From Dipteris shenzhenensis (lineage: Eukaryota > Polypodiophyta > Polypodiopsida > Gleicheniales): a DNA stretch of 64,000 bases. Each line of letters begins with the position of its first letter. The stretch's first letter is position 1. A program made the position numbers and the translations under genes. Below the pieces are notes generated by a model. It made no database searches and had not been told where the DNA came from. It saw only the letters and a program-made list of their open reading frames with translations. Shown piece after piece: positions 33,331-42,299 of this stretch. The stretch lies in NCBI GenBank assembly GCA_047967505.1, contig CM106541.1. The stretch is one strand, 5' to 3'.

Positions 33331-33574
33331 CCCTTAACCATTTTCTCTTATATCCCTCTCGAACATTTTGTTCTCCCTTGCTATCTCAAGCCTCCACTAT
33401 TCCATTTCCTTCACTACATCTTCTAACCCTCGACCATTTCTTTCTTCCTTGCACTCATCTGACAACTTGTATCCTCTCTGGTAATGGACCTTGCATAGTC
33501 CAGGAGCTCCTCACACAATCTTTCCTCCCCCTCTGCAGCACAGCGCCACAGTCCCTCCTCCTCTGATCTTGAAA

Positions 33575-35030
33575 TCATGGCATATGGGAGCTCCTCTCTC
33601 GCTATTCAAAAACCCAATTCGAATGCTCTCCAAAACTTCACCAGGATGATGCAGGAAGTGAACGTGGAGGGGTAACTAGTCTGTCAAGGTCACAAGATTA
33701 CCATCAATAAAAGCATGATTGAAAAGGCTCTAGGAATTTCTAGAGGTAGTACGCAAGCACACTTTTCTGAGAAGTAGTGGAAGAGACAGGATATTCTAGA
33801 CATATACCCCAATGCTCAAATTAGTAAAGATGGTGGAGTCAAGATTTTGAGCTTGCCAATAGACCTCCAAGATGTACTCAAGAAGACAATTCACTTCTTT
33901 CCTGATATGAGAGGAACCTCCAAGTTCTGGCAGGTTCAAGCAGTAGTAGAGCAACTGAAAGGACATGATGTATCTTTCTCAAGGGCGATCTCCAAGAGTG
34001 TGTTAACCAACCTAAAGAATTGCATGGATGGCAAATCCCAATGAGTCATCTCAGTCCACTAGAGTTGCAATGCACCTGATGGCATCCACCCTCAAAGGGA
34101 TTTTTGAGCAATATGAGAAGTAGATGTCTCAGAAGGTGACTTTTCTACAAGAGAAAGCCATTGATGCAACAAAGGCAACGCAATTTGAGAAGCTAAGGTA
34201 GAGGAGGCACAAGTGAGGGCCTTGCAGGCACAAGAGCAAGCTGAGGCTGCCACAAAATTGGTCAACATGGAAAGGAATAGAAGAGAAGAAGCAGAGAAGC
34301 ACATGAAGGAGCTCCGAGATAGGCTCGAAGAAGTGAGAAATGATAGGGACATGGCAAACGAGGAGCTAGAAAATATGCGAATGGACCTTGAAGATCAGAG
34401 AGCTGAAAAGGAGGGTCTTTACAAACGGTCTACAACATGCAGAACTCATTGAACATTGAAAAAGACTAGATGATGGAGGAGCTAAAAAGGGAGAATGAAG
34501 AAACCAAAAAGGTGATGCAGGAACTGTGAGAGAGCTTTGAGGCTAGGAAGGATGGAGCAGAGAGTAGCCGGGGTGGAGAAGACAATGAGGTAGCTCCCTA
34601 GGGTAGGAAGGATGTAGAGAGCAGCTACCACGATGGAGCAAGTTCCAGCTATCATGGTGGAGAAATTTACAGAAGCCACGGTGAGGGTTGTTTTTTTGAA
34701 ACACTATTGGAAGTCCAAAGAGCAAGCTACAATACCCTGCAAGATCATGATAGATGTTTGCACAAGCTTGCCATGGCTTTCGATAGTTATGAAAAGTAGT
34801 CCGTCGCCCTGTGAGATTTCCAAACTAGAGTGGAAGTCTTGGAAACCACCCATGAAGAAGTTTTTGAAGAATTTATGAAAGCTCAACAGATGCTAAGGGA
34901 TTCTAATGAAGCTATTGCATAGAGTGAGCAAAAAGTGGAGGAGATGAAGGAGAACATCCACAACCTTTGGATGAGGGAGGAAGGAACCAATAAGCAACGT
35001 CGTTATATACAAAGCAAGACTGTGATATTG
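33575..35030 (+). pseudogene. Coiled-coil protein, decayed
   Basis: Opens at MAYGSSSLAIQKPNSNALQN and continues with stops through KITINKSMIEKALGISRGS, DGGVKILSLPIDLQDVL, then KFWQVQAVVEQLKGHDVSF (33847-34044 open). A frameshifted heptad-rich region follows: AEAATKLVNMERNRREEAEK, LRDRLEEVRNDRDMANEEL, then MEELKRENEETKKVMQEL. After a further shift come TRVEVLETTHEEVFEEF and EQKVEEMKENIHNLWM, to about 35010. Overall an N-terminal globular part and a long C-terminal coiled coil. It resembles plant transposon-associated proteins in style only. At least six breaks. Confidence 0.45.
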
Positions 35031-35335
35031 ACAACCACAATAATTAAATCAGATGCCTATCCTGCTATGCAGTAGGGTCTGAAATGCATGGTCTGCCATA
35101 CCCCCATCATAGATGACTACTATATCCAATGGCCTACATGCTACCACCCTGTGCACGTTTTTTTCTTTGGAATGTGGGTGCATACAAAATCACTACATAG
35201 AGAATGCCATTTGCCATTGCCCAGACATCAAATGTGCCTGCCTGCTATGACAAAATATGAAGAGGGGAGAGGAGAAGAGTGGAGATGAGGAGAGAGGTCA
35301 CAGCTAGAGAGCACACCACAAATGACTAATTGTAC

Positions 35336-35475
35336 ACTAGATTTAGTTGAAAAAATAGAATATATACAAACCCATTTAGGGTTAGGGTTAGGGGATCTAA
35401 CCGTTACTAGATTTAGTTGAAAAAATAGAATATATACAAACCCATTTAGGGTTAGGGTTAGGGGATCTAACCCTT
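35336..35475 (+). repeat. 70-bp direct duplication containing telomere-like repeats
   Basis: Units 35336-35405 and 35406-35475 are almost identical. Each includes TTTAGGGTTAGGGTTAGGGG (one plant-type heptamer then TTAGGG hexamers) at 35375-35394 and 35445-35464. Confidence 0.85.
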
Positions 35476-35586
35476 TCCTTTATAGCACTCTATAAGGTTA
35501 GTGCTATGCACATATGATCACGTGATGGTGCTATGCACACATGATCACATGATGTTGAGCGTGAACTCTCAACACCTTCCCCTCAA
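35476..35586 (-). repeat. 3' LTR edge and polypurine tract of a Copia remnant
   Basis: The plus strand reads GTGAACTCTCAACA ending at 35574, then CCTTCCCCTCAA; on the minus strand this is a polypurine tract followed by an LTR start TGTTGAGAGTTC. The LTR extends left, possibly through the telomere-like duplication; its far end is unknown. A direct pair GTGCTATGCACAYATGATCA lies at about 35502 and 35528. Confidence 0.6.
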
Positions 35587-35660
35587 GATCAACATCATGA
35601 AGTAGGCCTTCTCTCAAGATGATGATTCTGGGGAATCGAAGGACTGAGCATTAAATTCCA

Positions 35661-35853
35661 TCACACCCCTTTAATGGGACTGTCCTTCCTTTGCGTTAAA
35701 CCAAGAGCTAGTCGGTGTTTCTCAAATAGTTCTTTACCAAGTAGTTTGGTAAAGATGTCTACAAGGTTCTCTTTGCTATCACAATGCTGTAGTGTGATGT
35801 CACCAAGTAACACTCTTTCTTTGATGAAGTGCTTGTTGACTCTGTGCCAACAT
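35661..35853 (-). pseudogene. C-terminal end of Copia pol (RNase H tail)
   Basis: Open minus frame HRVNKHFIKERVLLGDITLQ, HCDSKENLVDIFTKLLG and FEKHRLALGL, ending in TGA at 35661-35663. This is the standard C-terminus of Copia RNase H, followed at the expected distance by a polypurine tract and LTR. Upstream pol is absent because the Ty3/gypsy LTR begins at about 35857. Confidence 0.8.
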
Positions 35854-35867
35854 GAACTTATGAAGAA

Positions 35868-36232
35868 AGAGAAGGTGATACAACTTTGTGTTACAACTTT
35901 GTGTTACAACTTCTAGACACAACTTTATGTTACGACTTTATGTAACAACTTTGTGTTACAAGTTTGTGTTACAACTTCTACATGAAGAGAGAGAATGTGT
36001 TACGACTTTGTGACACAACTTTGTGTTACAACTTTGTGTAACAACTTTGTGATACAACTTTGTGACACAACTTTGTGTTACAACTTTGTGTAACAACTTT
36101 GTGTTACAACTTCTACATGTAGAGAGAGAAAGTGATACAACTTTGTGTTACGACTTTGTGACACAACTTTGTGTTACAACTTTGTGATACAACTTTGTGT
36201 TACAACTTTGTGATACGACTTTGTGTTACATG
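35868..36232 (+). repeat. 13-bp tandem array with higher-order structure
   Basis: About 25 copies of ACAACTTTGTGTT with variation at the last bases (GTT, GTA, GAT, GAC). The array is punctuated at about 35975, 36108 and 36226 by TTCTACATGAAGAGAGAGAA-type spacers, giving units of about 117-133 bp. Confidence 0.9.
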
Positions 36233-36256
36233 CAGAGAGAGAAGCTCTCCAACTTG

Positions 36257-36264
36257 TATAAATA
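36257..36264 (+). promoter_or_regulatory. TATA box of the gypsy LTR
   Basis: TATAAATA in the context CTTGTATAAATACCCCAT, just after the tandem array and about 850 bp before the PBS, fits an LTR promoter. Confidence 0.6.
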
Positions 36265-36420
36265 CCCCATAATGGAATGAAGCCCACACTCTTGGGGCAT
36301 TGTGTTGAGTCTACATTGGTATTCCAAGCATTTGTCTCAAGTGTCCATGCTTCCTTGCACTGCACGTCCAAAAGCATGTCCTAACCTTGCAACCCTTCTC
36401 CCCTCTCCTCCAACCCTGCA

Positions 36421-36592
36421 ACCCATCCTCTCCCTCTCCTCCTCCCTTCTCCCTCCTCCTCCTCCTCCCTCCTCCTCCCTCCTCCTCCTCCTCCTCCTCC
36501 TCCTCCTTCCTCCTCCTCCTCCTCCTCTCTCCTCCCTCTCCCTCCTCCTCTTCCCTCCTCCTCCTTCCTCCTCTCTCTCTTACTTCACCCAT
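36421..36592 (-). repeat. CTC/CTCCTC pyrimidine tract
   Basis: About 170 bp of almost pure C/T triplet repeats on the plus strand. Long open frames through it are compositional. Confidence 0.85.
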
Positions 36593-36699
36593 GCTCTTAC
36601 ACCTTCTTCCTCTCCCACTCCTATGCTTTCCTAAACCCTTAAACTCCATGATCTACGAGGGAGACGAGTTCTCCACCATGTACTCTATTCTGAACCTTG

Positions 36700-36862
36700 G
36701 ACCCTCCTTCTAACCCTGGACTCCTTCAACCCCCTTCTAAACCCTGAAACTCTTTCTAACCCTGAACTCTTTCTAAACCCTGGATCCTCCTTCTGAACCC
36801 TTGAACTCTTTCTAAACCCTGGAACCTCCTTCTGAACCCTTAAACTCCTCCTGAACCCTACA
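36700..36862 (+). repeat. ~39-bp minisatellite (CCCTGGATCCTCCTTCTGAA)
   Basis: Four degenerate units with CCTTCTGAACCCTTGAACTC and TTTCTAAACCCTGGA recur between 36700 and 36862. Confidence 0.7.
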
Positions 36863-36868
36863 ACCCCC

Positions 36869-36890
36869 AATGAAGGCGAAAGCCTTCATT
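36869..36890 (+). other. Perfect hairpin with GAAA tetraloop
   Basis: AATGAAGGC GAAA GCCTTCATT: nine paired bases closed by a GNRA loop, within the transcribed part of the LTR. Confidence 0.7.
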
Positions 36891-37075
36891 ACCCCAACAA
36901 CAATGGTTTATGTGCCTTTTACACATGCTTGCATTATGTTTACTCACCACACTTAAGCCTACGTCTCTCACCAGAACACGACTCGAGGTCCTAAGCTACA
37001 TATATACTACAACGACAATTCCAATATATCTGTAGGTGACAAAAAGCCTCGGAACCCTGCAACATAGAATACCCA

Positions 37076-37105
37076 GCTCTTCCTGCGAAAGCAGTAGGAA
37101 AGAGC
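37076..37105 (+). other. Second GAAA-loop hairpin at LTR end
   Basis: GCTCTTCCTGC GAAA GCAGTAGGAAAGAGC pairs with small bulges, six bases before the LTR end and just upstream of the PBS. Confidence 0.6.
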
Positions 37106-37112
37106 CAACATT

Positions 37113-37130
37113 TGGCGCCGCTGTCGGGGA
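37113..37130 (+). other. Gypsy primer-binding site (tRNA-Asp type)
   Basis: TGGCGCCGCTGTCGGGGA differs at two positions from the TGGCGCCGTTGCCGGGGA commonly used by plant Tat/Athila-type elements. It follows CCAACA (LTR end) plus TT. Confidence 0.8.
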
Positions 37131-37439
37131 GACTAGCCTCTCAAGTAGCAAGTAAACATGCGTAGGTAGGTGTAAAACAAGTCACTACTTCAAACTTTCA
37201 CGCACTCAAGGGCAAGGAGAGTAAAATTTTTTCCAAATCTAGCCAAACATATCAACCCCAAACATCCACTTTGGGTTAATACCTTAAGAGATTTTCTTAA
37301 TTTCTTAAATAAAAGCCACATGATGTACAATTAGGCTAGGTAGTGGACCCGATTGCGTAGAGCTTTCAATTATGATCATTTTACCTTTTTACAGAAAGGC
37401 AAACCGAGCTCTCCATAAAAAGTTATGGCTCGGGAAGAG

Positions 37440-37477
37440 TTTAGGGTTAAACCCTAAACCTAAACCCTAAACCTAAA
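37440..37477. repeat. Telomere-like repeats in both orientations
   Basis: TTTAGGGTTAAACCCTAAAC followed by CTAAACCCTAAACCTAAA: one TTTAGGG unit facing several CCTAAA units. Interstitial and degenerate. Confidence 0.7.
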
Positions 37478-37538
37478 ATCCAAAGGGCCTCCTGTGACTG
37501 CAGGGGGGAGAGGGGGCTCAGCTCTGTAGCTTGCTGGT

Positions 37539-37751
37539 CTATCTCGACTCTAGTGGGATAATCTCAGTTGGTGTGGGATTGGGGTGGTTTGGAGTCTGTA
37601 CTGTCGACTCCTGGGGGGTGTTTAGAGTACCCGTCATGTATGTGTATAACTCCCCAGGAGTGGGAGGGTGCCCCAAAATGTTATATAACTCCCAAAAGAT
37701 GGCATCGTGAAGATCAGGTGAGGCTAAAGAGCTTCTTGTCCACATGATGAA
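37539..37751 (-). pseudogene. Exon-like open frame with strong 3' splice site
   Basis: Minus strand reads CTTCTTTTCTTTTCTTCAG (37752-37770), then an open frame FIMWTRSSLASPDLHDAIFW, ELYNILGHPPTPGELYTYMT... to a stop at 37539. The polypyrimidine-AG and the protein-like frame suit a terminal exon of a gene or of an intron-containing retroelement. No family recognised, and the upstream side (37752-37850) is not obviously coding. Confidence 0.35.
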
Positions 37752-37826
37752 CTGAAGAAAAGAAAAGAAGAAGATTACCATCGAGCATGCCCTCTTTCCA
37801 TCATGCAAAAGAAAAAATAGAGTGAC

Positions 37827-37914
37827 AGCCTGACATTGAGCAAGCATTTACAGACTCCTAAATTCTTTGAATTAGAGTGACAGAAGTCTGTATCTACTTG
37901 CTCAATGTCAGGCT
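37827..37914. repeat. 88-nt imperfect hairpin
   Basis: Arms of 30 bp (37827-37856 and 37885-37914). The outer 18 are exact complements (AGCCTGACATTGAGCAAG / CTTGCTCAATGTCAGGCT), the inner 12 imperfect, with a 28-nt loop containing AATTCTTTGAATT. Confidence 0.75.
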
Positions 37915-37924
37915 ATTGAAGCTT

Positions 37925-38535
37925 CATGTGGGGAAAAGAGACGAAAAGAGAGAGAGTGAAAAGAGAGAAAGTGAAAAGAGAAAAAGTGAGGATAAAAGAG
38001 AGAAAAGAGAGAAGGAAAGAGAGGAGAAAAGAGGGCAAAAGAGAGGAGAAAAAAGAGAGAAAAAGAGAGGAGATAAGAGAGAAAAAGAAGAGAAAAGAGA
38101 GAAAAAGAGAGGAGAAAAGAGAGGAAAAGAGACGAAGAGAGAGAAGGAAAGAGAGGATAAAAGAGAGAAAGAAAAAGAGAGAAAAAGTGAGGATAAAAGA
38201 GAGAAAAAGAGAGAAGGAAAGAGATGAAAAAAGAGAGGAAAATAGAGGAAAAGAGAGGAGAAAAAAGAGAGGAGATAAGAGAGAAAAAGAGAGGAGAAAA
38301 GAGAAGAAAAGAGAGGAGAAAAGAGAGGAAAACAGATGAGAAAAAAGAGAGAAAACAAGAGGAGATAAGAGAGGAAAAGAGACGAAAAGAGAGGAGAAAG
38401 GAGAGGAGAAAAAAGAGAGAAAAAGAGAGGAGATAAGAGAGAAAAAGAGGAGAAAAGAGAGGTGAAAATAGAGGAAAGAGGGTTAAAGAGAGTGGAAAAG
38501 AGACGAACAAAGAGGAGAAAAAAGACTAAAAGAGA
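37925..38535 (+). repeat. 610-bp polypurine tract (GAGAAAAGAGAGG)
   Basis: Almost no pyrimidines on the plus strand. Short units GAGAAAAGAGAG(G) recur irregularly. The overlapping long frames here are lysine/glutamate or serine/leucine artefacts of composition. Confidence 0.9.
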
Positions 38536-38669
38536 ATACTCCATCATGCATGCCCTCTTTCTTTATCCCACCCTCATGCTCAAGTCCAATTTTCCTCTTT
38601 CTTGGACCCGCTCTCATGCAATCACTTATTTTCATCATTCATGCAATCCCTTATTTCCTCACAAATAAT

Positions 38670-38760
38670 TAAGGGAAAGAGAAGGGGAAGGGGAAGGGGA
38701 AGGGGAAGGGGAAGGGAAAGAGAAGGAAAAGGAAGGGGAAGGTGAAGGGGAAGGGAAGAA
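38670..38760 (+). repeat. (GGGGAA)n G-rich array
   Basis: AGGGGAAGGGGAAGGGGAAG repeated with interruptions, giving more than four G3-4 runs close together, so G-quadruplex formation is possible. Confidence 0.8.
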
Positions 38761-38781
38761 CATAGAGGGAAAATTATCGTA

Positions 38782-39451
38782 GTGCATCTATAGATGCACC
38801 TAACAATGTGTCTACAGGCATGGCTATCTATTTTCCTAAAAATTAGACACGCTGTTAGATGCGTTGCTTGACGTGTCTATAGACACACTCCGACAGATGC
38901 CTTTTTAAAAGAAGCTAAAAAGGACATGCACCCAATCCCAAAAGAATGATACTAGTACCAAAAACATCCCTTCCCTGCATACGACGAAGGGCGAATCCAA
39001 AGAGAGCAACTTCCAAAGAAGACCAACTGCAAAGAGACTTGGATAGAGGTATGGAAGCTTCTTGTCCTTCATCAAAGCTACTTCTCTTTCTTCTCTTCCT
39101 TGTTCACCCTCTTCTCTTGTATGCTTGGGGATGATTGTGTAAGCCTGGAGATGAGTGTGGGAGCTTGGAGGAGATAAGTGTAGATGCTTGGAGCTATGTT
39201 TGTTAATAGGAAATCAAGTCATGCGATGCTAAAAGTATGTGTGAAGAAAAGCAAGCGCTACAAGTAGGTTCAAAAATCAACTCGCAGTTTGCACATCTAA
39301 AAGTGCATCTAAACACGCATCTAAAAGCGTATCTAAAAGTGCATCTAAATGCATGTCTATCAATGCGGCTACACTATGTTTTAGACGTGCCTATAAATGC
39401 ATTCCACAATACAGATGCAGTGTTAGATGCACTTTTAGATGCTACACAAAG
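38782..39451. repeat. Short palindromic GTGCATCT repeats, possible CACTA subterminal region
   Basis: Palindromes GTGCATCTATAGATGCAC (38782-38799) and GTGTCTATAGACAC (38873-38886). ATCTAAAAGTGCATCTA occurs twice directly (39295, 39331) and once inverted (39424-39440). Such clustered motifs just before a CACTA transposase gene fit subterminal repeats, but no CACTA terminus was found. Confidence 0.5.
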
Positions 39452-39506
39452 TTTTGACATTTACAACTCATGTAAGAACACATTTTTGGGTTGTTTATCT
39501 ATAGGA

Positions 39507-41126
39507 TGTCTTCATCTTCAATAAATGGCTCCAGTGAGGATGAATCCCTCTGTATCCACCATCGCAAAATGTGGTTGGAGCAAAAAATCAAATGTATGTG
39601 TGATCGATGTTAAGAAAACATGTATCGTGCACACAAAATTACACTCAATCATGTCTCAAAGTATGGGGAATGGGATGCGACCATAAACATAGTAAGTGTT
39701 AAAGAGTTAAGGTTGATTGAGATACGTATGGGTGTTCATGTGTTTGATATATGGTCCTTTTTTAATTTGATATAGGACGTAGTGCCACACCCGCATATGT
39801 TGCCCTATGCTCATTGTGAGGAGGCAAAGCGTCGGCAATATGAGGTGGGATCTTCAAGAGGGACTATTACAAATGCATGGAGTGATGGTGATAGTAGCCC
39901 TCCATTACGTCATGAGGTTATGAAGGAGGAGGTGTTTGATGATATGGTGCAGGATTTATATATCCATAAGTCCTTAGGTACGGATGATAGCATGGAGCAG
40001 GACGATCTTTTTACTACAGCATCGACTCCACTATTTGAGGGGTGCACATTCTCTGTTCTATGTGCCTCCCTTGAGTTACTAAACTTGCAAACCATCTATG
40101 GATGGAGCAATGCAAGTTTGAATGCATTACTCAAGTAAGCTTTAAAGTCTATTTTGCAAATATGGTGAATTATGCTAGTGGGTCAACTACTCGAATGCAT
40201 TTTCTCATTTATGTTCTTCACGTGTAGGCTATTATGTAAAATGTTTCCAAGGGAGAATAAATTACCAAACTCAAGAGATATGGCAAGGCAACATGTGACC
40301 TCTCTTAAAGGATTATATTACAAGCACATCCATGCATGCGTCAACAAGTGTTCTATTTCGTGGACCACATAAGGATGCAAGAGAGTGTCCTACATGTGGA
40401 GAGGCAAGATATAGAGCAGATCTCAAAACTTTGGATGTGCTTCATAATGTTCTGTGACATTTTCCCATAATCCCTTGCATCCAACATATGTTCAAGTGCA
40501 AATCCATTGCAGAGCTCATGTCATGGCATTCCTCCCATCGATCAATTGATGGCAAGTGGAGAACTCCCACAGACGCTGCTCCTGCATGGAAGCATATTGA
40601 AGACACATGGCCAAGCTTCAAGGAAGAACCTAGAAACTTGAGACTTGGATTGGGTATGGATGGTGTGAACCCATTTGGTCTCAAAAGCACCTCTTACAAT
40701 GTATGGCCGGTGATATTGGTGAATTATAATCTTCCATCCTCTATGGTGATTAAGAAAGGACATGTTATGTTATCCCTTCTAATTCCAGGGAAACATAAAG
40801 TAAAAAATCTTGATGTGCTTATTTGGAGCCTTTGATTGATGAGCTAGAGATACTTTGGAGAGGTATCGAGGTGCATGATGTGAGCAGGCCTCCCTCATCA
40901 CGAGACTTCAACTACAAAGGAGTCTTGATGTGGATGATGCATGACTTCCCAAGATATGGCGAGTGTTTAGGTAATCATTGAACTTTTAATCATGAGTAGG
41001 AAATTGATGTGGCACCCTGAACCCACCTTGAACTCTTAATTGTGTCTATTGTTTAGGTCACACTACATTAGGTTACCATGCATGTCTTGTTTGTGGTCCT
41101 TCGCTAGTTGCCTCATGGGCAGGTCG
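39507..41126 (+). pseudogene. CACTA-1 transposase, N-terminal and Transposase_21 part
   Basis: Starts at ATG 39507 (MSSSSINGSSEDESL), then a transposase-associated zinc motif (KIKCMCDRC...). After an intron-like gap comes LFEGCTFSVLCASLELLNLQ and YGWSNASLNALLK (39782-40138), then MFPRENKLPNSRDMARQHV. Next are PTCGEARYRAD, HFPIIPCIQHMFKCKSIAEL, PRNLRLGLGMDGVNPFG and MLSLLIPGKHKVKNLDV (about 40210-40810). LMWMMHDFPRYGECLGHHT and YHACLVCGPS end at about 41110. This is the plant TNP2-type order. It has several stops and shifts and is then cut by the hAT element. Role: cutting CACTA ends. Confidence 0.8.
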
Positions 41127-41134
41127 TCTATGAG
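41127..41134. repeat. Left target-site duplication of hAT (TCTATGAG)
   Basis: Eight bases directly before the hAT terminus CTAAGT, repeated at 49652-49659. Confidence 0.85.
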
Positions 41135-41249
41135 CTAAGTAGAAAAATTCGAATTCGTGATTTGAAAAAATCGAGAAAATCGCTCGAATGATTCGAATGG
41201 AAGAAAAATCAATTAAAAAAATGGTGACACCTCATGTTTTTTATATAAA

Positions 41250-41345
41250 TCACCATGTCATCACCAGATATTCGTACGAATAAGTATTTGTATGAATAAA
41301 ATATTTGTATGAATAAAGTATATGTACGAATAAACTTGTATTAGG
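41250..41345. repeat. hAT left subterminal palindromes
   Basis: TATTCGTACGAATA followed by three variants (GTATTTGTATGAATA, ATATTTGTATGAATA, TATATGTACGAATA). Related copies lie at 49430-49545, near the other end. Confidence 0.75.
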
Positions 41346-41399
41346 AAGAAAACATTCCTTCAATTTTGCATATAATCTCATTGTTTGCCAACTTACTTA

Positions 41400-41975
41400 T
41401 CTCACGCTTGGTTTCTATGAAATTTGTTTGTGGGAGTTCTAAGATCTCCTTGTTGAGTTTCTTAGATCTTATGTGAATAGATTTTTGTACGTGGGAGTTC
41501 TAAGATCTCTTTGATGAGTTCCTTAGATCTCTTATGAGAAATGGGCTTGTTTTTGTGTCTATGAAATTTGTTTATGGGAGTTCTAAGATCTCCTTATTGA
41601 GTTTCTTAGATCTCATGTGAATAGATCTTTGTACGTGGGAGTTCTAGGATCTCTTTGGTGAGTTCCTTAGATCTCTTGTGATAAATGGGCTTGTTTTTGT
41701 GTCTATGAAATTTGTTTGTGGGAGTTATAGGATCTCCTTGTTGAGTTTCTTAGATCTCATGTGAATAGATTTTTGTATGTGGGAGTTTAGGATCTCCTTG
41801 TTGAGTTCCTTAGATCTCTTGTGAGAAATGGGCATGTTTTTGTGTCTATGAAATTATTAAATTAGTTTGTGGATGTTCTAAGATCTCCTTGTTGAGTTCC
41901 TTAGATCTCTTGTGGGAATTTTCATATGTGGGAGTTTTAGGATCTTCTCGTTGAGTTCCCTAGATCTTGTGTGAG
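41400..41975 (+). repeat. 146-bp higher-order tandem repeat in hAT left end
   Basis: GGGAGTTCTAAGATCTCCTT and GAGTTYCTTAGATCTC recur eight times with alternating spacing of about 60 and 86 bp, giving four composite units of about 146 bp. Within each, TCTAAGA and TCTTAGA can pair as a stem. Confidence 0.8.
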
Positions 41976-42299
41976 AAATATGATTTTATTGTGTTTGTAT
42001 CTCACACTTTTTTTGAATGAATATGTAATATTCTTTTAATAGACTGTGAAAGAATACAAAGAGTTTCAAAGTGTACGAATTGAAAGTTTTAAAAGTTATT
42101 AGAAGAGTTGTCTCATTCTTACACTTTCTTTTGAATGAATATTTAATCTTCTTTCAATAGAATGTAAATTATTTTAAAAGAGCATGATTGAATGACAATT
42201 AATATATTGCATGCTTAAATGTGTTTTTCAAAGCATATGTGTTGTTTTTTATAAAATGTGTAGTGCAATATGTTTCTATTGTATACTCAAATTAGTTTT

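Larger units (their letters stand above)
35857..37110 (+). repeat. 5' LTR of a Ty3/gypsy element (left edge approximate)
   Basis: Identified from its right end: a tRNA-Asp-type PBS starts two bases after ...GAGCCAACA. Inside are, in order, a 13-bp tandem array (U3), a TATA box at 36257, pyrimidine-rich and CCCTGGA-type minisatellite leader sequence, and two GAAA-loop hairpins. The left edge is placed where the Copia coding stops. No gag follows and no second LTR was found, so the element is truncated or decayed. Confidence 0.6.

Noticed and set aside
35868-36232. CRISPR-like array
   Set aside because: 13-bp units are directly contiguous without unique spacers; a plant satellite inside an LTR.
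36302-36713. Frames of about 110 codons on both strands
   Set aside because: Produced by CTC/GAG triplet repeats inside the gypsy LTR leader.
37877-38547. Several overlapping frames of 100-207 codons on both strands
   Set aside because: They arise from an almost pure purine tract (Lys/Glu/Arg or Ser/Leu/Phe strings); no protein features.
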